Below, one piece after another: positions 17,755 through 27,066 of a DNA stretch of 64,000 bases; the first letter of the stretch is position 1, and every line of letters begins with the position of its first letter. The position numbers were made by a program, and so were the translations under genes. The DNA lies in NCBI GenBank assembly GCA_947630025.1, contig CANRFZ010000006.1, positions 62,001 through 126,000 on the forward strand. The letters are read 5' to 3'. Under the pieces are notes generated by a model. The model was not told the origin of the DNA. It saw nothing but the letters and a program-made list of their open reading frames with translations, and did no database searches. The stretch comes from an uncultured Lachnospiraceae bacterium. GTDB lineage: Bacteria > Bacillota > Clostridia > Lachnospirales > Lachnospiraceae.

Positions 17755-19053
17755 TTACAACGGGCGGCACGGCAGCGACGCCTTCCCCGCGTCGATGAGA
17801 TGCTGCAGCGTTTTCAGAATGCCCAGTTTCGCGTGGGGAAACGTCAGACCGCCCTGAAAATAGACCGTGTAGGGTGGCTTGATGGGGCCGTCGGCGCTGA
17901 GCTCGATAGAGGAGCCGGACACAAACGCGCCCGCCGCCATGATGACCTGCGCATCGTACCCCGGCATATTCCACGGCTCCGGCACCACGAAACTGTCCAC
18001 GGACGCCGCCTCCTGAATCCCCCGGCAGAACGCGATCACGCCCTCCGGCGTGCCGAAAGTGACCGCCTGAATGATGTCGTGGCGCTCCTCAGAAGCGTCC
18101 GGCAGGACGTCAAACCCCAGCTTTTCGTAGACATTGGCCGCAAAGACCGCTCCCTTTAAGGCGCTGGCGGTCACCACCGGCGCGAGGAACAGTCCCTCGT
18201 AAAAGGAAGGCAGAATGCCCAGCGACGCGCCCACCTCTTTGCCCAGCCCCGGCGACGTGAGCCGAAACGCCGCGTTCTCCACGCAGTCTTTCCGCCCGGC
18301 GATATAGCCGCCGATGGGGGCCAGCCCGCCGCCGGGATTCTTGATTAACGAGCCTACCACCATGTCCGCGCCCGCCTCGGCGGGCTCCGTCGTCTCCACA
18401 AATTCCCCGTAGCAGTTGTCTACCATGCAGAGTACGTCGGGTTTGATTTTTTTAAGAAAAGCGATCAGTTCGCCGATCCGTGCCACGGACAGCGTCGGTC
18501 TGGTCTGATAGCCTTTGGAGCGCTGGATCGTGACCAGCTTCGTCTTTTCGTTCACGGCGGCGCGGATGCCGTCATAGTCAAAGGAGCCGTCCGCCAGAAG
18601 ATCCACCTGCCTGTAGGTGACGCCGTACTCTTTCAGCGAGCCGCGGGACGGCCTGATGCCGATGACTTCCTCCAGCGTGTCATAAGGCTTTCCCACGGGC
18701 GAGAGCAGTTCGTCGCCGGGCCGCAGGTTGCTCATCAGCGCCAGCGCCAGCGCATGGGTGCCGCAGGTGATCTGCGGGCGCACCAGCGCGTCCTCGGTGT
18801 GAAAGACGCGGGCATACACTTGTTCCAGCGTGTCCCGCCCCAGATCGTTGTAGCCATAGCCGGTGGTTCCCAGCAGGCAGGATTCGCTCACCCGGCACTG
18901 CTGCATGGCGCGGATCACTTTCAACTGGTTATACTCCGCCGTCTCGTCGATCTTGGCAAAACGATCGACCAATCCGGTCAATATCTGTTCCCCGTAGTCG
19001 TACACTTCGTCGGAAATGCCGAACTGCCGGTACTGTTCCCTGAGATTCGTCAT
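17755..19053 (-). CDS. Methionine gamma-lyase-like PLP protein (aluminium-resistance family)
   Basis: 432 aa PLP fold-type I protein of the Cys/Met metabolism family often labelled aluminium resistance or methionine gamma-lyase-like (YnbB in Bacillus). The cofactor lysine is in SLIKNPGGGLAPIGGY (about residue 243) and the phosphate-binding segment is around QITCGTHALALAL. An open frame continues upstream inside miaA, but I start at the ATG at 19053: it has GGGAGG upstream and overlaps the miaA TAA by one base. Linkage with miaA and mutSL is common in Clostridia. The real substrate is not known. Confidence 0.88.
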   Translation of the reverse strand: MTNLREQYRQFGISDEVYDYGEQILTGLVDRFAKIDETAEYNQLKVIRAMQQCRVSESCLLGTTGYGYNDLGRDTLEQVYARVFHTEDALVRPQITCGTHALALALMSNLRPGDELLSPVGKPYDTLEEVIGIRPSRGSLKEYGVTYRQVDLLADGSFDYDGIRAAVNEKTKLVTIQRSKGYQTRPTLSVARIGELIAFLKKIKPDVLCMVDNCYGEFVETTEPAEAGADMVVGSLIKNPGGGLAPIGGYIAGRKDCVENAAFRLTSPGLGKEVGASLGILPSFYEGLFLAPVVTASALKGAVFAANVYEKLGFDVLPDASEERHDIIQAVTFGTPEGVIAFCRGIQEAASVDSFVVPEPWNMPGYDAQVIMAAGAFVSGSSIELSADGPIKPPYTVYFQGGLTFPHAKLGILKTLQHLIDAGKASLPCRPL

Positions 19054-20054
19054 TACGTTCCTCCCGTTTCTTTCCGGACGTCCTCCCCTGCGGGCCCGCC
19101 CGTCAGCCCTTTCTGCCGCAGCAGGCGCAGCATGGCGTCGAGCATCGCTTCCTCGTCGCCGCCGTAGGCCGCTCTGTCGATCATCGTCACATCTCTCTCC
19201 CGGCGGAACCATGTGAGCTGCCGCTTGGCAAAATGCCTTGTGTCGCGCTTGATCAGGTACACCGCCTGCTCCAGCGTGCACTTTCCGTCGAGATACCGCA
19301 GGATCTCCTTGTAGCCGAGGCCCTGCATCGACACCATTCCTTCCGTGCAGCCCATCTCTTTCAGCCGCCTCACCTCATCCACGAGGCCGTCCGCCAGCAT
19401 TTCGTCCACCCTGCGGTCGATGCGCGCATAGAGCTTCTCCCGGTCGTCGTTGAGCACGAAATAGACAAACCGGTAGGGCGATTCGTTCTGCCGCTGGAGC
19501 CGGTTGTGCTCGGAGATCGGGCGGCCCGTCACTTCGTAATATTCGATGGCGCGAATGACACGCTTGACGTTGTGGGCGTGGATGTTGTCACAGGAGGCGG
19601 GATCGATCTGCCGCAGCCTCTCGTACAGTACGTCTCCGCCCTGTTCCGCCGCCGTCCGCTCCAGCCGCCGTCTGATGGCCGGATCGCTGTCGCCTTCCGC
19701 AAAATCCACATCATACAGAAGCGCCTGAATATAAAAACCCGTTCCGCCGGTGACGACAGGCAGATGTCCGCGGGCGTAAATCCCCCGCATGGCTTCCACG
19801 GCGAGACGCTGGAACAGAACCACGTTAAATTCCTGATCCGGCTCCAGAATATCGATCAGATGATGGGGAATACCGTTTCGCTCGGCGGGCGGGAGCTTGG
19901 CGGAGCCGATGTCCATATGCCGGTAGACCTGCATCGAGTCGGCGGAGACGATCTCTCCGCCCGCTGCGGCGGCCAGCGCCAGAGACAGCTTCGTCTTCCC
20001 CACGGCAGTGGGGCCTGTCAGTATCACTAACGGCGGTCTGTTTGTGGATATCAT
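19053..20054 (-). CDS. miaA: tRNA dimethylallyltransferase
   Basis: 333 aa. Adds a dimethylallyl group to N6 of A37 in tRNAs reading UNN codons. The P-loop GPTAVGKTKLSLALA is at residues 14-28; the DSMQVYRHMDIGSAK and HHLIDILEP blocks and the tRNA-contact segment FVYFVLNDDREKLYARIDRRV are present. MiaB, which makes the next modification at the same base, is encoded at 24697-26124 on the same strand, so both steps are in one cluster. It starts at ATG with AGGAGGG upstream, 60 bases after mutL. Confidence 0.96.
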   Translation of the reverse strand: MISTNRPPLVILTGPTAVGKTKLSLALAAAAGGEIVSADSMQVYRHMDIGSAKLPPAERNGIPHHLIDILEPDQEFNVVLFQRLAVEAMRGIYARGHLPVVTGGTGFYIQALLYDVDFAEGDSDPAIRRRLERTAAEQGGDVLYERLRQIDPASCDNIHAHNVKRVIRAIEYYEVTGRPISEHNRLQRQNESPYRFVYFVLNDDREKLYARIDRRVDEMLADGLVDEVRRLKEMGCTEGMVSMQGLGYKEILRYLDGKCTLEQAVYLIKRDTRHFAKRQLTWFRRERDVTMIDRAAYGGDEEAMLDAMLRLLRQKGLTGGPAGEDVRKETGGT

Positions 20055-20114
20055 CGGGCGGCCCTCCTGCGGTCTGCCGAGGATGCGGACGACGGCTTTG
20101 TGCGCCGCGGTGCG

Positions 20115-22004
20115 TCATACGATCCTCTTAAATTTCTTTTCCAGTTCGTATCGGGACATGGAGATGACGGTGGGCCTTCCGTGGGGACAGTGGTAGGGAT
20201 TGTCCAGCGTCAATAACTCCCCTATGAGACTGTCCGCCTCCTGCCTGCTGAGGCGCATATTGCCCTTTACGGCGGCTTTGCACGCCATCGAAGCGATCCG
20301 CATACGGACGCTCTCCGGCGTTCCGGCGGGCTTCTCCTCCGCCAGCTCCTCCAGAATCTCCCGAAAGAAAGTCTGTTCCTCATAGCCGTACAGTTCCATC
20401 GGCACACCGCGTATGGCGTAATCGCTGCCGCCAAATTCCTCTATTGCAAATCCCAGCGCCTCGAAATCCTCCGCGTGGGCCGCATAACACTCCTGTTCCC
20501 TGCCGCTCAGCGTGACGATGATCGGCGGATTCAGCGTCTGGGAGGCGATCTCGTGCTCCCGGAAGCGTTTGATCAGGCGTTCGTACTTTACCTTTTCATG
20601 GGCGGCGTGCTGGTCGATGATCAGCAGCTTGTCCTCGTAGGAGATCAGCCAGTACGTGTCAAAGATCTGTCCGAGCAGTTCATACCGCGGGCGGGCCTGC
20701 GCCGACAGAATCCTGTCCTCAAACAACTCCGTCTGCCGTGCCTCCGTAACTGCCATAGCTGCCTGCCGCGTCCCCGCATCCGTCTGTGCCGCTTCGTCAT
20801 AAGAACCCGCCTGCGCGAATGACACAGCCTGCCCGGAAGATAACGCATCCTGCTCGAAAGATGACGCAGCCTGTCCGCCGTAGGCGACGTTCTGGCTCAC
20901 GCGGTTCCTGTTTTCGTTGGCAATCCGCTGCTGCTCGAAAGGCTCCGGCGCTTTCGGGACGACAGGCGGCGCGGGCGTCTTTTCCTCCCGGCCAAACGTC
21001 ACCCCCGGAATCATCTCCGTGCCGTGCAGCGCGTCGCGGACGGCATCCCGCACCGCCGTGTGGAAGGCCGGGGCGTCGGAAATCCGGATCTCCGTCTTGG
21101 CGGGATGGACATTGACGTCGATGCGTCCGGTGTCGATCCCGAAATGCAGCACGCAGAACGGAAACTTATGCTGCATCAGGTATTCCCGGCAGCCTTCCTC
21201 CACCGCGCTGCCGATGAGACTGCTCTTGACGGATCTGCCGTTGACAAAGAAGATCTCGTAATTCCTGTTGGCGCGGTTGATTACGGGCTTCCCCAGCAGG
21301 CCGTCTATGGTGATGCCGTCGGCGCTGGCGTGCAGGGGAATCAGCTCGCGGGAGATTTCCCTGCCATAGATGCGGTAGACGATCTCGGACAGGTCGCCGC
21401 TGCCGGACGTATAGAACCGCGTCTGGCCGTTATTGAGAAACCGGAACGAAATATCGGGCCGGGACAGCGCCAGATGCTCCATCAGCTCCGCCACATAGGA
21501 GCCCTCGGTCTGAGGCTGCTTCAAAAACTTCCTCCTAGGCGGCACATTGTAGAAAAGGTTCCGCACGAGAACCGTCGTGCCCTCCGGCGCGCCCACTTCC
21601 TCGCTCTCCATCTCCTGTCCGCCCTCGATCACATAGCGGAGTCCGGTCAGCTCCTCCGGCGTCTTGGTGATCACTTCCACCATGGAGACCGCCGCGATGC
21701 TGGCCAGCGCCTCGCCCCGGAAGCCTAGACTGACTAAGTCAGTCAAGTCCTCCGCGGAAGTGATTTTGCTCGTGGCGTGGCGCAGAAATGCGTTGTGCAC
21801 CTGCGTTTTCTCGATGCCGCTGCCGTTGTCCGTGACGCGGATCAGCCGGATGCCGCCCTCCCGGATCTCCACGGTGACGGCGTCCGCCCCGGCGTCGATG
21901 GCGTTTTCCACCAGCTCCTTTACGACGCTGGCGGGCCGCTCCACCACTTCTCCCGCGGCGATTTTATCGATTGTCTGATGATCCAGAATATTGATCTGTG
22001 CCAT
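20115..22004 (-). CDS. mutL: DNA mismatch repair protein MutL
   Basis: 629 aa GHKL ATPase. N-terminal motifs: IAAGEVVERPASVVKELVENAIDAGA (shown here in shortened sense at residues 15-40), then DNGSGI and GFRGEAL. The C-terminal half has the endonuclease motif DQHAAHEKVKYE, which fits DQHA(X)2E(X)4E, plus ACKAAVK and CPHGRP. It should therefore be a nicking MutL, as in bacteria lacking MutH. The linker (about 340-440) is low-complexity, Ala/Gln/Ser-rich. It lies five bases downstream of mutS. Confidence 0.96.
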   Translation of the reverse strand: MAQINILDHQTIDKIAAGEVVERPASVVKELVENAIDAGADAVTVEIREGGIRLIRVTDNGSGIEKTQVHNAFLRHATSKITSAEDLTDLVSLGFRGEALASIAAVSMVEVITKTPEELTGLRYVIEGGQEMESEEVGAPEGTTVLVRNLFYNVPPRRKFLKQPQTEGSYVAELMEHLALSRPDISFRFLNNGQTRFYTSGSGDLSEIVYRIYGREISRELIPLHASADGITIDGLLGKPVINRANRNYEIFFVNGRSVKSSLIGSAVEEGCREYLMQHKFPFCVLHFGIDTGRIDVNVHPAKTEIRISDAPAFHTAVRDAVRDALHGTEMIPGVTFGREEKTPAPPVVPKAPEPFEQQRIANENRNRVSQNVAYGGQAASSFEQDALSSGQAVSFAQAGSYDEAAQTDAGTRQAAMAVTEARQTELFEDRILSAQARPRYELLGQIFDTYWLISYEDKLLIIDQHAAHEKVKYERLIKRFREHEIASQTLNPPIIVTLSGREQECYAAHAEDFEALGFAIEEFGGSDYAIRGVPMELYGYEEQTFFREILEELAEEKPAGTPESVRMRIASMACKAAVKGNMRLSRQEADSLIGELLTLDNPYHCPHGRPTVISMSRYELEKKFKRIV

Positions 22005-22009
22005 GTCTT

Positions 22010-24673
22010 TTATCCGTTTCCGCCGCCCTGCCAGCGGTTTTTCAGCTTATTCTGCAGCCGGTACAGGGTGTTCAGCGCATCCACCGGCGTCAGGTTGCTC
22101 ACGTCGATATCCTGAAGCTCCCTGATGACATCCTCGTCCGTCACCGTGTCAAACAGCGACATCTGCTCCAGATCGACCTCGTCGTACCGCACCGGCCTGT
22201 GCTTTTCGCTTCTGTTCCCCACGGCGATGTCCTGCACCTTCTCCATGATGTCGTTGTCGCTGAGCTGCTCGACGATTTCCTTGGCGCGGTCGATCACCAT
22301 GTCGGGCACGCCGGCGAGCTTGGCCACCTGAATGCCGTAGCTCTTGTCTGCCCCGCCCTTTACAATCTTGCGCAGGAACACGATGTCGTCGCCTTTTTCC
22401 TTCACGGCGATACAGTAATTGTTGACGTTGTCCATCTTGTCTTCCAGCTCTGTCAGCTCGTGGTAATGAGTCGCAAAAAGCGTCTTGGCGCCCAGAATCC
22501 GGCGGTTGCTGATATGCTCGATCACCGCCCATGCGATGCTCAGGCCGTCAAAGGTGGACGTGCCGCGGCCGATCTCGTCCAGAATCAGCAGGCTGTCCGG
22601 CGTGGCGTTGCGCAGAATGTTGGCGACTTCGTTCATCTCCACCATAAACGTGGACTGGCCGCTGGAGAGGTCGTCGGACGCGCCCACCCGCGTAAAGATC
22701 CTGTCCACAATGCCGATGTCCGCCTTTGCCGCCGGCACGAAGGAGCCGATCTGCGCCATCAGCACGATCAGGGCGGTCTGCCGCATATAGGTGGACTTGC
22801 CCGCCATGTTCGGCCCCGTGATCACGGCGATGCAGCGGTTCTTATTGTCCAGATAGGTATCGTTGGCGATAAACATTCCGTCGTTTATCATCTTTTCCAC
22901 CACAGGATGCCGCCCATCCTTAATGTCGATCACGCCTTTCTCGTTCAGCGCGGGCCTGACGTAATGGTTGCGCTCCGCCACATAGGACAGGGATGCCAGC
23001 ACGTCCAGCTTGGCCACCGCCCGGGCGGTGCGCTGGATGCGCTCCATCTGTCCGGCGATCTCGTCGCGGATATGGCAGAACATCTCATATTCCAGCGTGG
23101 ACAGTTTATCCTCCGCGTTCAGGATGGCGTCCTCCAGCTCTTTTAACCGGGGCGTCGTGTAGCGCTCCGCGTTGGCCATGGTCTGTTTCCTGACATAATC
23201 CTCCGGCACCAGATGCTGGTAGGAGTTGGTCACTTCAAAATAATACCCGAACACTTTGTTGTACTTGATGCGCAGATTCTTGATTCCCGTACGCTCGCGG
23301 TCCGCGGTTTCCAGCTCGGCGAGCCACTTCTTGCCGTCGGTCTTGGCGCTGCGCAGCATATCGATATCGGCGTCGAAGCCCTCCTTGATAATGCCGCCGT
23401 CCCGGATGGCAATCGGCGGCTCCTCGATGATGGCGTCGTCGATCAGATGATAGATATCTTCCAGCGCGTCGATATGACTGTTGATCTCCTGCAGGAGTTC
23501 TCCGCCCAGATCGCCCAGCACCGTCTTGATGGAGGGCATCATCGCCAGCGAATTGCGGAAGGCGATGAGGTCTCTGGGATTGGCGGTCTTGTAGCTGACT
23601 CTGCCCAGCAGCCGTTCCAGATCGTAGACCGCCGTGAGATACTCCCGCAGCTCGTCCCTGTCCATGCTCCGCCGGCATAGCGCCTCCACCGCGTCCAGAC
23701 GCCGCTCCATCTTCTCCCGGTCGATCAGCGGCTGCTCCAGATATTTGCGCAGCAGCCGTCCGCCCATGGCGGTCTTCGTGCGATCCAGAACGCCCAGCAG
23801 AGAGCCTGTCTTCTGCTTCTCCCGCAGCGTTTCGGTAAGCTCGAGATTGCGTCTAGTGGAACTGTCCAGCAGCATATATTTGGTCGTGAGATATGGGTAT
23901 AAATGGGTAAAATGCTCCAACGGCGTCTTCTGCGTCTCGTAGAGATACTGTAAAAGCGCGCCCGCCGCGATCATGCCGGTGGGGAAGTCTTCGAGGCCCA
24001 GCCCCTTTAACGTGCTGACATGGAAATGCTTCATCAGGCTCCGGCGGCACAGATCTTCGTCAAAATAGTGCGCGGCCAGAGAAAAGACCGTGATGTGCAG
24101 GCGCGTCTTCAGGTCGTCAATGTCAAAGCCGCTGACAAAAAAAGGCTCGTTACAGATAATCTCCGACGGCGCGTACTTGTTGATCTCGTCCTGCAGCCTG
24201 CGGGTGTCCTCCACCTCCGTCAGATAATAGTCGCCGGTGGTGACGTCGGCCACGGAGATGCCCGTCTTGCCGGGAAAATAGACGATGCACATTAGGTAAT
24301 TGTTGCGCGTCTCCTCTAACGACTGCAGGTTCAGGTTCGTACCCGGCGTGACGATCCGCACCACCTCGCGCTTTACGATGCCCTTCGCCTGCTTGGGATC
24401 TTCCATCTGTTCGCAGATGGCGACCTTATACCCTCTGGACACCAGCTTTCCCAGATAACTGTCCAGCGCGTGGTAGGGCACGCCGCACATGGGCGCTTTT
24501 TCCTCCTGCCCGCAGCTCTTGCCGGTGAGCGTGATCTCCAGCTCCTTGGACGCCAGCAGCGCGTCGTCGTAGAACATTTCATAGAAATCGCCGAGGCGGT
24601 ACATGAGGATGCAATCCTGATATTCTTTTTTCGTCTCCAGATACTGCTGCATCATCGGTGTCAATTCCGCCAT
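22010..24673 (-). CDS. mutS: DNA mismatch recognition protein MutS
   Basis: 887 aa, full length for MutS1. The mismatch-contacting Phe-X-Glu sits in GDFYEMFY near residue 29. The connector, core and clamp domains occupy the middle. The C-terminal ABC-type ATPase has Walker A GPNMAGKSTYMRQ (about 620), the ABC-like LSSGQSTFMVEM, and Walker B LLILDEIGRGTSTFDG. It scans DNA for mismatches and recruits MutL, encoded directly downstream. Start ATG at 24673, 23 bases after miaB. Confidence 0.97.
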   Translation of the reverse strand: MAELTPMMQQYLETKKEYQDCILMYRLGDFYEMFYDDALLASKELEITLTGKSCGQEEKAPMCGVPYHALDSYLGKLVSRGYKVAICEQMEDPKQAKGIVKREVVRIVTPGTNLNLQSLEETRNNYLMCIVYFPGKTGISVADVTTGDYYLTEVEDTRRLQDEINKYAPSEIICNEPFFVSGFDIDDLKTRLHITVFSLAAHYFDEDLCRRSLMKHFHVSTLKGLGLEDFPTGMIAAGALLQYLYETQKTPLEHFTHLYPYLTTKYMLLDSSTRRNLELTETLREKQKTGSLLGVLDRTKTAMGGRLLRKYLEQPLIDREKMERRLDAVEALCRRSMDRDELREYLTAVYDLERLLGRVSYKTANPRDLIAFRNSLAMMPSIKTVLGDLGGELLQEINSHIDALEDIYHLIDDAIIEEPPIAIRDGGIIKEGFDADIDMLRSAKTDGKKWLAELETADRERTGIKNLRIKYNKVFGYYFEVTNSYQHLVPEDYVRKQTMANAERYTTPRLKELEDAILNAEDKLSTLEYEMFCHIRDEIAGQMERIQRTARAVAKLDVLASLSYVAERNHYVRPALNEKGVIDIKDGRHPVVEKMINDGMFIANDTYLDNKNRCIAVITGPNMAGKSTYMRQTALIVLMAQIGSFVPAAKADIGIVDRIFTRVGASDDLSSGQSTFMVEMNEVANILRNATPDSLLILDEIGRGTSTFDGLSIAWAVIEHISNRRILGAKTLFATHYHELTELEDKMDNVNNYCIAVKEKGDDIVFLRKIVKGGADKSYGIQVAKLAGVPDMVIDRAKEIVEQLSDNDIMEKVQDIAVGNRSEKHRPVRYDEVDLEQMSLFDTVTDEDVIRELQDIDVSNLTPVDALNTLYRLQNKLKNRWQGGGNG

Positions 24674-24696
24674 TGTGCCAACCGTCTTTCTGTATG

Positions 24697-26124
24697 TTAC
24701 GATACGATGTGCCCTGTATAATAGAACCCGTGGCAGACATCCAGCGATACGTCCACAAACCGTCCGATCAGCCCGCTGTCCGCGGGAAAATGTACCAGCA
24801 TATTGTTGGAGAGGCGCCCCGTCATCAGCGAACCGTCCTGTTCGTTCACTTCTTCCACCAGCGCCTCCATCACCTGTCCCTGCATCCGGGCCGCCCGCTT
24901 TCTGGCGGTATCCTGCACCACCTTTAGCAGCCGGTCAAAATTCTCCCGCACCGTCTCCGCGGGCACCGTGTCCGGCATGGCCGCTGCCGGCGTGCCTGTC
25001 CGCTTGGAATAGAGGAACGTGTAGGCGTTGTCGTACTCCACCCGCTGCACCATATCGATGGTCTGCGCCACGTCCTCCGCCGTCTCCCCCGGGAAACCGA
25101 CGATGAGATCCGTGGTCAGCGAGATGTCCGGCATGGCCGTTTTGATCCTGTCTGTCAGGGCGAGATACTGCTCTCTCGTATACCGTCTGTTCATCGCCCG
25201 CAGGATGCGGTCGGAGCCCGCCTGCAGCGGCAGATGCAGATGGCGGCATATCTTGGAGGAATCCTTCATCACGTCGATCAGTTCCTCCGACAGATCCTTG
25301 GGATGGGAAGTCATAAAGCGGATGCGCCGCACGCCGTCTATCTGCTCGACTCTGCGCAGAAGCCGGGCAAACGACAGGGGATGCTTCAGATTGCGCCCAT
25401 AGGAATTGACATTCTGGCCGAGCAGCATCACTTCCACGACGCCGTCCGCCGCCAGCGCCTCGATCTCCCGCAGGATTTCGTCCGGATCGCGGCTCCGCTC
25501 CCTGCCTCTCACATAAGGGACGATACAATAGCTGCAGAAATTGTTGCAGCCGAACATGATATTGACGCCGGACTTGTACGGATATTTGCGGCTGACCGGC
25601 AGATCCTCGACGATCCGGTCCGTCTCCTGCCAGATATCGACGATCATGCCGCCGCTCTCAAACATGGACACAAGAAGCTGGGCGAATTTATAAAGATTGT
25701 GGGTGCCGAAAACCAGATCCACGAAGCGGTAACTCTCGCGGATTCTGTCGATCACGTTCTGTTCCTGCATCATGCAGCCGCACAACGCAATCTTCATATG
25801 CGGCTTTTTGCTCTTTAGGCTCTTTAGGTAACCCAGCCTGCCGTAGACGCGCTGGTTGGCGTTGTCCCGCACGGTACACGTATTGTATACCACCAGATCG
25901 GCGTCCTCCTCCCGCGCCGCAGGCAGATAGCCGATCCGCTCCAGAATGCCGGAGAGCTTCTCGGAGTCTCTGGCGTTCATCTGGCAGCCGAAGGTGACGA
26001 CGCAGTACCGGGGCTTCCGGCCAAGCTTCTTCCCCAGCCGCTCCGTATAGTCCGCCGCCTGCCGCATATATTCCCGCTGCAGGGCCGATTCTTTTTCATC
26101 GTTCGTGGATGTGTATCCGGTCAT
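24697..26124 (-). CDS. miaB: tRNA-2-methylthio-N6-dimethylallyladenosine synthase
   Basis: 475 aa radical-SAM methylthiotransferase acting on i6A37 tRNA made by MiaA. The N-terminal cluster domain starts at VTFGCQMNARDSE; the radical-SAM cluster motif is CNNFCSYC (about residue 190); a C-terminal TRAM domain follows (about 400-465). The family-typical MLLGQNVNSYG is intact. Co-location with miaA and mutSL matches the Firmicutes pattern. Confidence 0.96.
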   Translation of the reverse strand: MTGYTSTNDEKESALQREYMRQAADYTERLGKKLGRKPRYCVVTFGCQMNARDSEKLSGILERIGYLPAAREEDADLVVYNTCTVRDNANQRVYGRLGYLKSLKSKKPHMKIALCGCMMQEQNVIDRIRESYRFVDLVFGTHNLYKFAQLLVSMFESGGMIVDIWQETDRIVEDLPVSRKYPYKSGVNIMFGCNNFCSYCIVPYVRGRERSRDPDEILREIEALAADGVVEVMLLGQNVNSYGRNLKHPLSFARLLRRVEQIDGVRRIRFMTSHPKDLSEELIDVMKDSSKICRHLHLPLQAGSDRILRAMNRRYTREQYLALTDRIKTAMPDISLTTDLIVGFPGETAEDVAQTIDMVQRVEYDNAYTFLYSKRTGTPAAAMPDTVPAETVRENFDRLLKVVQDTARKRAARMQGQVMEALVEEVNEQDGSLMTGRLSNNMLVHFPADSGLIGRFVDVSLDVCHGFYYTGHIVS

Positions 26125-26155
26125 GGCATCTCGCTTTCTCGTCCGGCGCTGCTAT

Positions 26156-27022
26156 TTAGACGCTTTTCATGCAGCAGGCCACCGCCAGCGCGCCGGGCCC
26201 GATATGGCAGGAGACGCTTAAGGAGAGCGGGTCCATATGAATGTCAAACGCAGGGAAATGCGACTGCACTTCCTCCCGAAACTGCTCCGCCGCGTCCAAG
26301 TCATGACTGTAGGCGATCTGCAGCCGTACATGATCCGTGTCCGCCCCGCCGAACCGCTTCTCCATATCGCTGCGGATGGCGTTGATCATAATGGACTTTC
26401 CGTGGGATACGGTGCGCGCCTTGGCGAAAGCGTCCAGCTTCTGCCCCTGAATCTGCAGCACCGGCTTCAGCCGGAGAATCGTGCCGAGGGCCGCCGCCGC
26501 GGGCGTGATCCTGCCGCCTTTTTTCAGATAATACAATGTGTCCAGCATGATGTAGATGCTGGAATTTAACTTATCCTTCTCCAGAAACGCCCGGATGCCT
26601 GCGGCGTCCATCCCCTGCTCTGCCAGCGCCAGCGCGTCCAGTACGGACTGCCGCTGGGTGACGGAAATCCGCTGGTTGTCCGCCACCTGTACCCTGCCGT
26701 CATACTCCTTGGCCAGCATCACGGCGCTCTGACAGGAACCGCTCAGGCTGCTGGACATCGGGATATGTATCAGCTCGTCGTGATCCTGCAGCGCCTCGTC
26801 CCACAGTTTCATGACGGCGTCCGGCGTGGGCTGGCTGGTCACGACGTCGGCGCCCTGCGCCAGTTTCTCGTAGAACTGCTGCTGCGTCAGGCTGATATCC
26901 TCGTAATACACTTCCTCATTGATCATAAACGGCATCGGAAGCACATAGACTCCCATCTCACGTCCCTGCGCCTGCGTGATGCCGCTGTTACTGTCCGTAA
27001 CGACTGCGATTTTCTTTGCCAT
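26156..27022 (-). CDS. DegV family fatty-acid-binding protein (FakB-like)
   Basis: 288 aa. The DegV fold holds a fatty acid in its pocket and presents it to the kinase FakA for phosphorylation. Landmarks: TDSNSGI near residue 10, TSQPTPDA (about 82), the MSSSLSGSCQSA ligand-binding loop (about 118) and a C-terminal HIGPGALAV. The probable kinase gene, FakA, is 2.2 kb away at 29189-30880, separated by recG. A second DegV domain in this window is fused to a sensor kinase (51584-53461). Several FakB paralogues per genome are normal. Confidence 0.92.
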   Translation of the reverse strand: MAKKIAVVTDSNSGITQAQGREMGVYVLPMPFMINEEVYYEDISLTQQQFYEKLAQGADVVTSQPTPDAVMKLWDEALQDHDELIHIPMSSSLSGSCQSAVMLAKEYDGRVQVADNQRISVTQRQSVLDALALAEQGMDAAGIRAFLEKDKLNSSIYIMLDTLYYLKKGGRITPAAAALGTILRLKPVLQIQGQKLDAFAKARTVSHGKSIMINAIRSDMEKRFGGADTDHVRLQIAYSHDLDAAEQFREEVQSHFPAFDIHMDPLSLSVSCHIGPGALAVACCMKSV

Positions 27023-27066
27023 AATATGTCTCTCAACTTTCTCAAGATTCTTATCTAATATTACTT

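Noticed and set aside
19054-19281. N-terminal extension of the methionine gamma-lyase-like gene
   Set aside because: The extra frame lies inside miaA. The ATG at 19053 has its own SD and gives the normal family N-terminus.
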